From positions 1 to 21,110 of the IMG/VR virus record IMGVR_UViG_3300046012_000877: a stretch of 21,110 bases of DNA. One strand, written 5' to 3'. The stretch's first letter is position 1, and each line of letters begins with the position of its first letter. A program made the translations under genes and the position numbers. The notes under the pieces were generated by a model that had not been told where the DNA came from, made no database searches, and saw only the letters and a list, made by a program, of their open reading frames with translations. The DNA is from a virus. Below, one piece after another: positions 1 through 6,903 of the stretch.

Positions 1-17
1 GTGTGCTCTTCCGATCT
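1..17. other. Illumina TruSeq read-2 adapter remnant
   Basis: The first 17 bases, GTGTGCTCTTCCGATCT, are identical to the 3' end of the standard Illumina TruSeq read-2 adapter. This is library sequence left at a contig end, not phage DNA. It supplies a false GTG at base 1 and extends the first reading frame artificially. True sequence starts at about base 18. Confidence 0.93.
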
Positions 18-85
18 AGGAGGAAGGACCCGCAAGTTCGAAATTGAAGGCTGCAAAAATCGGCGTTGCCGGGGTGGCGGCGTGA
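18..85 (+). CDS. C-terminal end of an upstream gene (partial)
   Basis: Read in the frame of base 20, the sequence after the adapter is open and ends at TGA 83-85. It encodes about 21 residues ending in KLKAAKIGVAGVAA. This stop overlaps the GTG at 82 in a GTGA junction, the same arrangement used at several later gene borders (297, 758, 2643 and 17051). I read it as the last residues of a truncated upstream gene. The fragment is too short to assign a function, and a chance open frame cannot be excluded. Confidence 0.4.
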
Positions 86-300
86 AGACGACGATCGAGA
101 CGGTCGAGATCGGCTGTGATGGCTGCTCGAAGGTCGTGAGCGGCGCACGGCCGAAGGCGTGGATCGAACTGGGTCTGGCTGTGACGCCGTTGGATGATGG
201 CGAGCAGCGGTCGATGTCGGTGGATCTGTGCCCGGAGTGTCAGGCGGCGATCGTCGTGCCGGGGATCCCGAACGAGCCGCGGAAGTGGCGGCCGCTGTGA
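82..300 (+). CDS. Small double-CxxC (zinc-ribbon-like) protein
   Basis: This is a predicted 72-residue protein starting at GTG 82. The frame is open back to base 1, but those codons include adapter sequence, so the GTG that overlaps the preceding stop (GTGA) is the better start. Two CxxC pairs are visible, CDGC near residue 11 and CPEC near residue 50. They are separated by about 35 residues with a predicted beta-rich stretch (AWIELGLAV), which fits one structural zinc site. Small zinc-ribbon proteins are common in phage genomes next to terminase genes, but their roles are mostly unknown. It is followed by the TerS-like gene with another GTGA overlap, so it is probably cotranslated with packaging genes. 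DNA binding is possible but not shown. The zinc site is well supported and the function is not. Confidence 0.65.
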   Translation: MKTTIETVEIGCDGCSKVVSGARPKAWIELGLAVTPLDDGEQRSMSVDLCPECQAAIVVPGIPNEPRKWRPL

Positions 301-761
301 CGATGCGTGGCCGGCCGCCGAAGGACAACCCGCAGGATGGCGGCGCTCGGCGTTCGCTGGAATGGACGGAGCTGGGCGCGACGCCGATCCCTGAGGAGGA
401 GCGTGAGGAGCTCGGCCGCAAGCCGGGGGGCGGCCGCTGGACGACGTATACGCGGCGGTGGTGGAAGGTCTGGGCGGAGTCGCCGATGGCGAGTCGCTTC
501 ATCGGGACGGACTGGGAGCATCTGCGCAAGACGGCGATGCTCGTCGACGAATACATCCGCCAGCCGACGCCGGCGGGGTTCCGTGCGATCGAGCATGCCG
601 AGTCGATGGTGGGCGGGACGATCTCGGCGCGGCTGCAGCTGCGGTTGCGGGTGCATCAGCGCGGCCAGGTCGGCGAGGAGCGGCCGGCGGAGGAGCGGCC
701 GCAGCTTCGGCGGGTGGCGGGCGATCCGCGGCTGGCGCTGGTGAAGGGGGCCGAGGAGTGA
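297..761 (+). CDS. Terminase small subunit-like protein
   Basis: The predicted 154-residue protein begins VTMRGRPPKDNP. The RGRPPK opening, a W/P-rich centre (RWWKVWAESPMASRF), a helix around DWEHLRKTAMLVDEY, an ExxxxG segment and a terminal LRLR region follow the pattern of P27-like and actinophage small terminase proteins. Small terminases recognise the packaging site on phage DNA and hand it to the large subunit. The gene lies two genes before TerL, as expected. I chose GTG 297 because it overlaps the upstream stop as GTGA and has GGAAG at 281-285 eleven bases away. ATG 303 would give 152 residues and is the alternative. The C-terminus is rich in Arg and Glu. The family call rests on pattern and position, with no alignment made. 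Confidence 0.72.
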   Translation: MTMRGRPPKDNPQDGGARRSLEWTELGATPIPEEEREELGRKPGGGRWTTYTRRWWKVWAESPMASRFIGTDWEHLRKTAMLVDEYIRQPTPAGFRAIEHAESMVGGTISARLQLRLRVHQRGQVGEERPAEERPQLRRVAGDPRLALVKGAEE

Positions 762-988
762 ACCGGTACCTGCGGCTGGTCGCGGAGGCGGAGATGCGCG
801 ACTGGCGGGTCGCGGTGTTCATCGAGCCGAGCGCGTCGCCGAAGAGTCAGCGGTCGCGGCTGTCGCGGCTGGCGCTGCTGAACCGTGAAGGGCTGATGGT
901 CGCCCACGTGAGCCTGCTGCATGACGATCGGCTCGACCTGGCGGCGGAGCAACTGCTGCCGGTCGTGCTGGAGAGGCGGATCGTATGA
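758..988 (+). CDS. Hypothetical 76-residue protein between TerS and TerL
   Basis: The frame starts at GTG 758, overlapping the TerS stop as GTGA, and ends at 988, overlapping the TerL start as ATGA. Tight coupling on both sides argues that it is a real gene. The product begins VNRYLRLVAEAEMRDW and mixes Arg-rich amphipathic stretches with a short beta/alpha pattern (WRVAVFIEP, then SRLSRLALLNREGLMV). I see no catalytic motif, cysteine pair, signal peptide or membrane segment. I do not recognise the family. Its position suggests a packaging accessory or regulator, but this is inference from neighbours only. Confidence 0.62.
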   Translation: MNRYLRLVAEAEMRDWRVAVFIEPSASPKSQRSRLSRLALLNREGLMVAHVSLLHDDRLDLAAEQLLPVVLERRIV

Positions 989-2646
989 CGGCGACGCGGC
1001 AGGCGCCTCGCCGGCGGCAGCGCGCCGCGCCGAGCGACCTGGCGCTGCGGTCGCTGATGGTGCCGGCGATCGAAGCGGAGCCATGGCCGTCGCTGGGCGG
1101 CCAGGTGTGCGCGTTCATCGAGGAACTGCTGTGTCACGGGCCCGGCGACGTGCTGGGCGATCCGATCACGCTGTTGGACGAGGCGCGCGTGATCATCTGG
1201 CGCGCCTACGAGGTGTACCCGCCGGGCCATCCGCAAGCGGGGCGGCGCCGGTTCAAGCGCGTCGCGATCAGCCGCCGCAAGGGGTGGTCGAAGACGGAGC
1301 TGCTCGCGCTGCTGGCGATCGTCGAGCTCGACCCGGAGGGGCCGGTCCGGTGCGACGGGTTCGACGCGTATGGCCAGCCGGTCGGGCGCGGTGTCCGCGA
1401 CCCCTATATCCCGCTGGTCGCGACGACGGAGGAGCAGTCGGACGAGCTCGCGTTCGGCGCGGCGCGCGAAATCCTGATGCACTGCGATCTAGGCAACAAC
1501 TACGACGTCGGGCTCGAGCGGATCTCGCCGCGGGACTCGCCGGGGAAGATGGTCAGCCTCGCGTCGTCACCGAGCGCCCGTGACGGTGCGCGCACGAGTA
1601 TGCAGGGCTTCGACGAGACGCACGGCTTCGTCCGCGAGGGGCAGAAGGCGGCGCACTCCACGATGCTGCGCAACGTCCCGAAGCGGCTAGTGGCGGACGC
1701 GTGGAGCCTGGAGATCGGGACGATGTACGAGCCGGGCGAGGGGTCGATCGCGCAGCAGACGCACGAGTACGCACTCGACGTCGCGCGCGGCCGGGTGGCG
1801 GACACGCGCCTCTACTACGACCACCGCCAGGCGTCGCTCGTGTGGGATCTCAGCCGCCGCGGCGAGCTGATGAAGGCGATCAAGGAGGCCAGCGGAGACG
1901 CGCTCGCCTACGCCGACGTCGAGGGGATCGCGAGCATCTACCTCGACCCGAGCCAGGACCGCCAGGAGTTCCGCCGCTTCTACCTGAACCAGCGCGTGAA
2001 GGGCAGCGGCCGCTGGTTCGCGCCCGATGTGCTCGAGCGGCTCGTGCAGCCGCGGCGGATGCCATCGACGAAGAACGGCGCGCGGCCGAAGGTCGTGCTC
2101 GCGTTTGACGGGTCGGACACGCGCGACTCGACCGTGATCGTCGGCGCGACCGTCTCCGGACGCCCGCACGTCTGGCTCGAGCGGATCTGGGAGCGCCCGA
2201 TGAGCCTGAAGGGGCAGGAGTGGCGCGTTCCGCGGCGCGAGGTCGATGCGGCGGTCGACGAGGCGATGGAGCGCTACGACGTCATCGAGTTCGCGCCCGA
2301 CCCGCCCGGGTGGCACCGCGAGATCGAGGAGTGGGAGGAGCGGTGGGGCGACCAGGTCGTCGTCCGGTTCGAGACGAAGCAGCCGGCGCGCATGGGGCCG
2401 GCCGCTGACCAGTTCGAGCAGCTCGTGAAGGACGGCGGCGTCAGCCTCGACGGGTCAGAGCCGCTGATGCGCCACCTCGAGAACTGCATGACGGCGGTGC
2501 GCCGCGGCTACCGCGTCCCCGTGAAGGCCGCCGACGACTCGCCCGACAAGATCGACGCCGGCGTCGGAGCAGTCATCGCCGCGAGCCGCGCGATGTGGCA
2601 CGAGCTCCACCGCGCCAAGCCCTTCACCTGGAAGGTGGCCAAGTGA
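985..2646 (+). CDS. terL: Terminase large subunit
   Basis: This 553-residue protein is the ATP-driven DNA packaging motor and nuclease. The N-terminal ATPase has a deviant P-loop, ISRRKGWSKTE at residues 95-105, of the type RRKGWxK seen in actinophage terminases. A Walker B-like SMQGFDETHGF lies at 205-215 with the acidic pair D210/E211. The C-terminal RNase H-like nuclease starts with VLAFDGSDTRDST at 371-383, where D375 is the likely first metal ligand, and ends with the acidic DSPDKIDAGVGAV region (D521/D524). Length is normal for the family. The start ATG 985 overlaps the previous stop as ATGA, and GGAGAGG at 970-976 is a good ribosome site eight bases upstream. It sits directly before the portal gene, the usual order. 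The assignment is firm, while the exact catalytic residues are inferred. Confidence 0.95.
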   Translation: MTATRQAPRRRQRAAPSDLALRSLMVPAIEAEPWPSLGGQVCAFIEELLCHGPGDVLGDPITLLDEARVIIWRAYEVYPPGHPQAGRRRFKRVAISRRKGWSKTELLALLAIVELDPEGPVRCDGFDAYGQPVGRGVRDPYIPLVATTEEQSDELAFGAAREILMHCDLGNNYDVGLERISPRDSPGKMVSLASSPSARDGARTSMQGFDETHGFVREGQKAAHSTMLRNVPKRLVADAWSLEIGTMYEPGEGSIAQQTHEYALDVARGRVADTRLYYDHRQASLVWDLSRRGELMKAIKEASGDALAYADVEGIASIYLDPSQDRQEFRRFYLNQRVKGSGRWFAPDVLERLVQPRRMPSTKNGARPKVVLAFDGSDTRDSTVIVGATVSGRPHVWLERIWERPMSLKGQEWRVPRREVDAAVDEAMERYDVIEFAPDPPGWHREIEEWEERWGDQVVVRFETKQPARMGPAADQFEQLVKDGGVSLDGSEPLMRHLENCMTAVRRGYRVPVKAADDSPDKIDAGVGAVIAASRAMWHELHRAKPFTWKVAK

Positions 2647-4010
2647 ACCGAGTCCGCCGCATCCTGAACATGATCTTCCGCGACGCGACGTGGCATGTCT
2701 TCCGCCTGGGCGGCAGCGCCGACATCGACTACGCAGCCGAGGTCGGCGACCCGACCGAGTCGAGCCTGGTCGCCGCGGTTCTCGGCTGGATCGGCCGGAC
2801 ATTCCCGGAGGCGCCGCCGATGCTCGAGCAGTTGGGCGACACCTACGACGAGTCCGTCCACGACCATCCGCTGCTGCGGCTGCTGCAGAAGCCGAACGAC
2901 TACTACACCGGCCCCGAGCTTTGGATGGCCACCGTCACCGACTGGGCGGCCAACGGCGACGCCTATTGGCTCGTGCTGCCCAACGAGGACGGCATCCCGG
3001 TCGAGCTGTGGTGGATCCCGAGCTGGATGATGGCGCCGGCCGGCAACGAGAAGGAGTACCTGACCCACTACGACTACGAGGTCGACGGGAAGACGGTCCC
3101 GATCGACCCGGAGCAGGTCGTGCACTTCCGGTATGGCCTCGACCCGACGAATGACCGCAAGGGCGTCTCGCAGCTGCGCAGCCTGATCCGCGAGGTCTTC
3201 ACCGACCAGGAGGCGGCCGCGTTCACGGCCAGCATCCTGCGCAACCACGGCGTGCCGGGGATCGTGGTCAGCCCGGACGCGGCCGGCCAGAGCATCGACG
3301 AGAAGGAAGCCAAGGAGACCAAGCGCGACCTCGCCCAGAACTTCACCGGCGCCAAGCGCGGAGAGCCGATCGTCGTCACCGGCGCGACGAAGGTGCAGCA
3401 GTTCGGGTTTTCGCCTGAGCAGCTCGTGCTCACGTCGCTGCGGCGCGTGCCGGAGGAGCGCGTCTCCGCCGTCACGGGTGTGCCGGCGATCGTGGTCGGG
3501 TTCGGCGCGGGTCTGGAGCGGTCGACGTTCACGAACTTCGGCGAGGCCAAGCAGTCGGCGTACGAGGCGTGCCTGATCCCGATGCAGCGGATCATGGCCG
3601 AGAAGATCCGGTTCGACCTGCTGCCCCTGTTCGACGAGGACCCGTTCAAGTGGCGGTTCTGCTTCGACCTGACGAAGGTGCGGGTTTTCCAGGAGGATCT
3701 CAACCGCCTCTTCTCGCGGATGGATCAGGCCGTCCGCGGCGGGTGGGCGATGGTCAGCGAGGCCAAGCGCGCCTGTGGCCTGCCCGTTGCCGACGACGGC
3801 AGCGACGACGTCTACCTGCGCCTCGTCACCGTCGCCCAGGTGCCCGGCGGCGAGCACGCCGGCGACCCGGTCGAGCACCTCACCCCACCGAAGGCCCCGG
3901 GCGACCCGAGCCAGGACGGCGCGGCCACGAGCATGGACGCCGAGCTGGTCGCCTACCACGTCGTCTCTGCGCTCGAGCGGCGCCAGGAACTCACGGAAGG
4001 AGTCGCATGA
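2643..4010 (+). CDS. Portal protein, HK97 family
   Basis: This 455-residue protein forms the dodecameric ring at one head vertex through which DNA enters and leaves and to which the neck attaches. Family features include the HPLLRLLQKPN segment near residue 75, an AANGDAYWLV strand, the VVHFRYGLDP turn, the GVSQLRSLIRE helix, and a FGFSPEQLVL...RVPEERVSAVTGVP run leading to the helical stem. The Asp/Pro-rich C-terminus (about residue 400 on) is probably disordered. Length is typical for HK97-type portals. Start GTG 2643 overlaps the TerL stop (GTGA), and GGAAGG at 2630-2635 lies seven bases upstream. A longer frame opens at 2595 inside terL but lacks the portal-like N-terminus and is unlikely. 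The order terL, portal, protease, capsid is canonical. Confidence 0.95.
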   Translation: MNRVRRILNMIFRDATWHVFRLGGSADIDYAAEVGDPTESSLVAAVLGWIGRTFPEAPPMLEQLGDTYDESVHDHPLLRLLQKPNDYYTGPELWMATVTDWAANGDAYWLVLPNEDGIPVELWWIPSWMMAPAGNEKEYLTHYDYEVDGKTVPIDPEQVVHFRYGLDPTNDRKGVSQLRSLIREVFTDQEAAAFTASILRNHGVPGIVVSPDAAGQSIDEKEAKETKRDLAQNFTGAKRGEPIVVTGATKVQQFGFSPEQLVLTSLRRVPEERVSAVTGVPAIVVGFGAGLERSTFTNFGEAKQSAYEACLIPMQRIMAEKIRFDLLPLFDEDPFKWRFCFDLTKVRVFQEDLNRLFSRMDQAVRGGWAMVSEAKRACGLPVADDGSDDVYLRLVTVAQVPGGEHAGDPVEHLTPPKAPGDPSQDGAATSMDAELVAYHVVSALERRQELTEGVA

Positions 4011-5254
4011 GCGACCGCAGCTACCGCCATATCGTCAAGTTCGCCACCTCGACGCCGTGGATGATGATCCCCGAGACGCTCGAGCTGGTCTGCGAGGTAC
4101 TCACGGCCCGCATCAGCGGCGACCGCTGGAGCGACGCCGAGATCGCCGCTCGGATCGAGGCCGCCGGCGGCCGTCGCACGAGCAGCGTCAAGCCGACCGG
4201 CGGCGCCGTCGCCGTCATACCGCTGATGGGCGTCATCGTGCCGCGGGCGAACCTGATGACCGACCTGTCCGGCGGCACGAGCGTGACCGACTTCATGGAG
4301 TCGTTCATGGCGGCCGTCGCCGACCCTGACATCTCGGCGATCGTCCTCGACGTCGACTCGCCCGGCGGCAGCGTCGACCTGATCCCCGAGTCCGCGGCCC
4401 GCATCCGAGCTGCGCGGGGCACGAAGCCAATCCTCGCCGTCAGCGACACGATGATGGCGAGCGCCGCCTACTACCTCGGCAGCCAGGCCGACGAGGTGTA
4501 CGTGACGCCGAGCGGACTGATCGGGTCGATCGGCGTCTATGCGACCCACTACGACCAGAGCGGCCTGAACGAGAAGACCGGCGTGAAGCCGACGCTCGTG
4601 TCCGCCGGCAAGTACAAGACCGAGCTGAACCCGAACGAGGCGCCGAGCGAGGAGGGCATCGCCCACCTCCAGTCGATCGTCGACGACGCCTACCAGCAGT
4701 TCACCCTCGACGTGTCCAAGGCGCGCGGCGTGTCCGTCGCCGACGTCCGCGGCGGATTCGGCGAGGGGCGCGTCCTCCCCGCCAAGGCAGGCGTCAAGGC
4801 GGGACTGGCCGACGGGATCCTGACGCGCGAACAGACGATCGGCCGCGCGATGGAGCTCGTCTCCGGCCGGCGCTCAGCGCAGCGCGCCGCCTCGGCGGCG
4901 TTCGCGGCAGACCTCGACCGCGCGGCCGCCGAAGAGCCGCCGACGCCGGAACCCGAAGATGATCCTGCCTTCGACCACGAGGGCGACACGAAGACCGAAC
5001 CCGAGGCGATCGGCAGTGCCGAAGCCGCCTCGATCGCAGACCAGCTCGACGGCGCGCTGTGCGCGACGGAAGACCTGGTCGCCCAGGGACGGCCGCTCAC
5101 GGCCGCGAAGCGCGAGCGACTCGAAGCGATCCGTGATCGCGTCGACGACCTGCTCGACGCCGAGCCGCCGATGGCAGCGGTGGGGTCCGCGATCACCGAG
5201 GACGACGAGGCCTTCTGGGCCGGACTCGTCCCGACAAATCATCGAGAGGAGTAG
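4007..5254 (+). CDS. S49-family (ClpP/SppA-like) capsid maturation protease
   Basis: This 415-residue protein most likely cleaves capsid precursors during head maturation. The crotonase/ClpP-like core spans about residues 66-280. VAVIPLMGVIV is followed by IVLDVDSPGGSVD at 112-124, whose GG forms the oxyanion region. The likely nucleophile is S152 in MASAAYYLGSQADE, followed by GLIGSIGVYATH. The likely general base is K204 (or K202) in SAGKYKTELNP, as in SppA-type Ser/Lys dyads. After residue 285 comes an Ala/Glu/Pro-rich acidic tail of about 130 residues with a predicted helix (ERLEAIRDRVDDLLD), longer than the protease needs and possibly scaffold-like. Start ATG 4007 overlaps the portal stop (ATGA), with GGAAGGAG at 3995-4002. 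It lies immediately before the major capsid gene. Confidence 0.92.
   Translation: MSDRSYRHIVKFATSTPWMMIPETLELVCEVLTARISGDRWSDAEIAARIEAAGGRRTSSVKPTGGAVAVIPLMGVIVPRANLMTDLSGGTSVTDFMESFMAAVADPDISAIVLDVDSPGGSVDLIPESAARIRAARGTKPILAVSDTMMASAAYYLGSQADEVYVTPSGLIGSIGVYATHYDQSGLNEKTGVKPTLVSAGKYKTELNPNEAPSEEGIAHLQSIVDDAYQQFTLDVSKARGVSVADVRGGFGEGRVLPAKAGVKAGLADGILTREQTIGRAMELVSGRRSAQRAASAAFAADLDRAAAEEPPTPEPEDDPAFDHEGDTKTEPEAIGSAEAASIADQLDGALCATEDLVAQGRPLTAAKRERLEAIRDRVDDLLDAEPPMAAVGSAITEDDEAFWAGLVPTNHREE
5244..5251 (+). promoter_or_regulatory. Strong ribosome binding site of the major capsid gene
   Basis: GAGAGGAG lies five bases before GTG 5257 and decides that start over the out-of-frame ATG at 5255, which runs into a stop after four codons. 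The same 8-mer precedes the next two genes. Confidence 0.75.
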
Positions 5255-5256
5255 AT

Positions 5257-6606
5257 GTGCCACCCGTGATCGAAGACCTGCGGACGGCCAAGGACGTCCG
5301 CGACGCGCTTAAGACGAAGCGCGCGAAGGCCGCCGAGATCCGCGAGGCGAACGGCGGATCGTTCGTCGGCCTGTCGGGCACCGACGCCGACGAGGTGCGT
5401 GAGCTGATGGCCGAGACGAACATGCTCGGCGAGAGGCTCGAGGAGCTCAGCGGCCAGGAGCAGTCGGACGCCGAGTTCGACGCCATCAACGCGCGCTTCG
5501 AGGAGCCCGCGATCGCCCACCCCGGCCACGCCGGTACGAAGGGCTACAAGCCGCGCGAGAAGGGGCCGAGCGATATCGGCGCGTTGTTCGTCGAGTCGGA
5601 CGCCTTCAAGGCGTTCAAGGAGCAGGGCACCAAGGACAAGGTCGTCGAGCTGCCGATGGGCAGCGTCTTCAACGGCTACCAGGGCATCGGCGAGGTGCCG
5701 AGCATCGATCGGCAGGGCGCGCTCTTCCAGTCGAGCGGCTACCCGATCCAGCCCGAGTTCCTGGCCGCGCCGATCCCGACGCTGTTCCAGGCCAACAACA
5801 TCGGCCAGCTGATGGCGCAGGGCACGACCAACCTCCCGACCGTCCGTTACGTCACCGAGACCGTGACGGCGCAGGGCGCGGCGGAGACGGCCGAGGGCGC
5901 GACGAAGCCGGAGGCGCAGATCAGCTTCACGAACGTCGACGAGCCGGTCCGCAAGATCGCGGTGACGCTGCCGCTGACCGACGAGTCGTTCGACGACGTG
6001 CCGCTGCTGCGGGCGTACCTCAACAGCCGGCTGCGGCTCTTCCTGCAGATGCGGGAGGACAGCCAGCTGCTGAACGGCAACGGCACCCCGCCCAACCTGC
6101 AGGGGCTCTTCAACCGCTCCGGCATCAACACCGCCACCAGCTACTCGATCGGCGGAGCGAACCCCGACCAGGCGCTCGTCGACGCCGTCTTCCACGGCGC
6201 GATGCGCGTCCGCGACGCCTTCCTCGAGCCGGACGGGGTCGTGATGAAGCCGTCGACGTGGGAGATCGCGGCGCTGGCGAAGGACGGGAACCGCAACTAC
6301 CTGCTCGGCGGCCCCGGCGCGGCCGGATACGCCGGCAACGACCCGGCGACGGGCCCGCGTCTGTGGGGCCTGCGCGTCGTCCTCAACGCCAACGTCCCCG
6401 CCCAGGTCGCGACCAACAAGGTCGCCCTGGTCGGTGCGTTCGCGACGGCGGCGATGCTGATCCGCCGGTCGGGGATCGACGTCGCGATCAGCGACTCGCA
6501 CTCCACGTTCTTCCAGGAGAACAAGCTGATGCTGCGCGTCGAGGAGCGCGTCGCCCTGGCCGTCTTCCGCCCCGCCGGCTTCGCCGCGGTCACCTCGGCC
6601 GCCTAG
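5257..6606 (+). CDS. Major capsid protein, HK97 fold
   Basis: This 449-residue protein builds the icosahedral shell. Residues 1 to about 90 are charged and helical (VRDALKTKRAKAAEIRE, ELMAETNMLGERLEELSGQ) and look like the delta/scaffold domain that HK97-type capsids carry at the N-terminus and that a head protease usually removes. The shell fold follows: E-loop-like residues around 135-200, a conserved strand-rich block (LPTVRYVTE, VRKIAVTLPLTDESFDD), LLNGNGTPPNLQGLFNRSG near residue 275, a VMKPSTWEIAALAKDGNRNY backbone helix and a C-terminal LMLRVEERVALAVFRPAGFA strand. It follows the S49 protease gene directly and has one of the strongest ribosome binding sites in the window. GTG 5257 is the start. 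The assignment is firm, and the cleavage point cannot be read from sequence. Confidence 0.95.
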   Translation: MPPVIEDLRTAKDVRDALKTKRAKAAEIREANGGSFVGLSGTDADEVRELMAETNMLGERLEELSGQEQSDAEFDAINARFEEPAIAHPGHAGTKGYKPREKGPSDIGALFVESDAFKAFKEQGTKDKVVELPMGSVFNGYQGIGEVPSIDRQGALFQSSGYPIQPEFLAAPIPTLFQANNIGQLMAQGTTNLPTVRYVTETVTAQGAAETAEGATKPEAQISFTNVDEPVRKIAVTLPLTDESFDDVPLLRAYLNSRLRLFLQMREDSQLLNGNGTPPNLQGLFNRSGINTATSYSIGGANPDQALVDAVFHGAMRVRDAFLEPDGVVMKPSTWEIAALAKDGNRNYLLGGPGAAGYAGNDPATGPRLWGLRVVLNANVPAQVATNKVALVGAFATAAMLIRRSGIDVAISDSHSTFFQENKLMLRVEERVALAVFRPAGFAAVTSAA

Positions 6607-6630
6607 CCCAGACCACCCAGAAACCTTCCG

Positions 6631-6638
6631 GAGAGGAG
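6631..6638 (+). promoter_or_regulatory. Strong ribosome binding site
   Basis: GAGAGGAG, identical to the site of the major capsid gene, lies ten bases before ATG 6649 in the 42-base gap after the capsid stop. It supports ATG 6649 over the in-frame ATG 6655. Confidence 0.7.
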
Positions 6639-6648
6639 AAACCCCAGC

Positions 6649-6834
6649 ATGGCGATGAAGAACTACGAGGTGACCCAGGAGGACGGCACCTCGACCATCT
6701 ACCAGTTCGACGACGCGGACGACGTCGGCAAGCAGCAGCTCGCCGTCCTGCAGGCCGCGGCGAAGGACAAGGACAGCCCGGTCGCGAGCATCAAGCCGGG
6801 CGAGCCGACCGCGATCAACGCGGGCGGCAAGTAG
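6649..6834 (+). CDS. Small 61-residue protein downstream of the capsid gene
   Basis: The product begins MAMKNYEVTQEDGTSTIYQF and ends PTAINAGGK. It is acidic in the centre (DDADDVGKQQ) and has short beta-like and helical stretches, but no cysteine, membrane segment or catalytic motif. I do not recognise a named family. Short acidic proteins immediately after the major capsid gene often turn out to be minor head or decoration proteins or assembly factors. The capsid-strength GAGAGGAG site suggests high expression, which fits a structural role. A GC-rich stem-loop follows it at 6841-6874. ATG 6655 would remove only two residues. Confidence 0.72.
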   Translation: MAMKNYEVTQEDGTSTIYQFDDADDVGKQQLAVLQAAAKDKDSPVASIKPGEPTAINAGGK

Positions 6835-6840
6835 GGCGCG

Positions 6841-6874
6841 TGGGCGGGCGACGGTTTCGGCCGCCGCCCGCCCA
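6841..6874 (+). terminator. GC-rich stem-loop after the capsid genes, possible terminator or attenuator
   Basis: TGGGCGGGCGACGG (6841-6854) pairs with CCGCCGCCCGCCCA (6861-6874) over 14 positions with a single A-C mismatch. The loop TTTCGG can form a UUCG-type turn with a U-G closing pair. No T-run follows, so it is not a textbook intrinsic terminator. It lies wholly in the 69-base gap between the 61-residue gene and the next gene, where coding does not explain it. Attenuation, RNA processing or mRNA 3'-end protection are all possible. Confidence 0.5.
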
Positions 6875-6886
6875 GCGCTGATACCC

Positions 6887-6895
6887 AGAGAGGAG
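6887..6895 (+). promoter_or_regulatory. Strong ribosome binding site
   Basis: AGAGAGGAG, containing the same GAGAGGAG core used by the capsid gene, lies eight bases before ATG 6904 and directly after the stem-loop. Confidence 0.7.
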
Positions 6896-6903
6896 ACCGC
6901 AGC

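Noticed and set aside
1-81. Extension of the first gene to GTG at base 1
   Set aside because: The GTG and the next codons are adapter sequence. GTG 82 with the GTGA overlap is the better start.
2508-3959. Antisense open frame of 483 codons opposite the portal gene
   Set aside because: It is a shadow of GC-rich codons on the other strand. The sense frame matches a conserved family.
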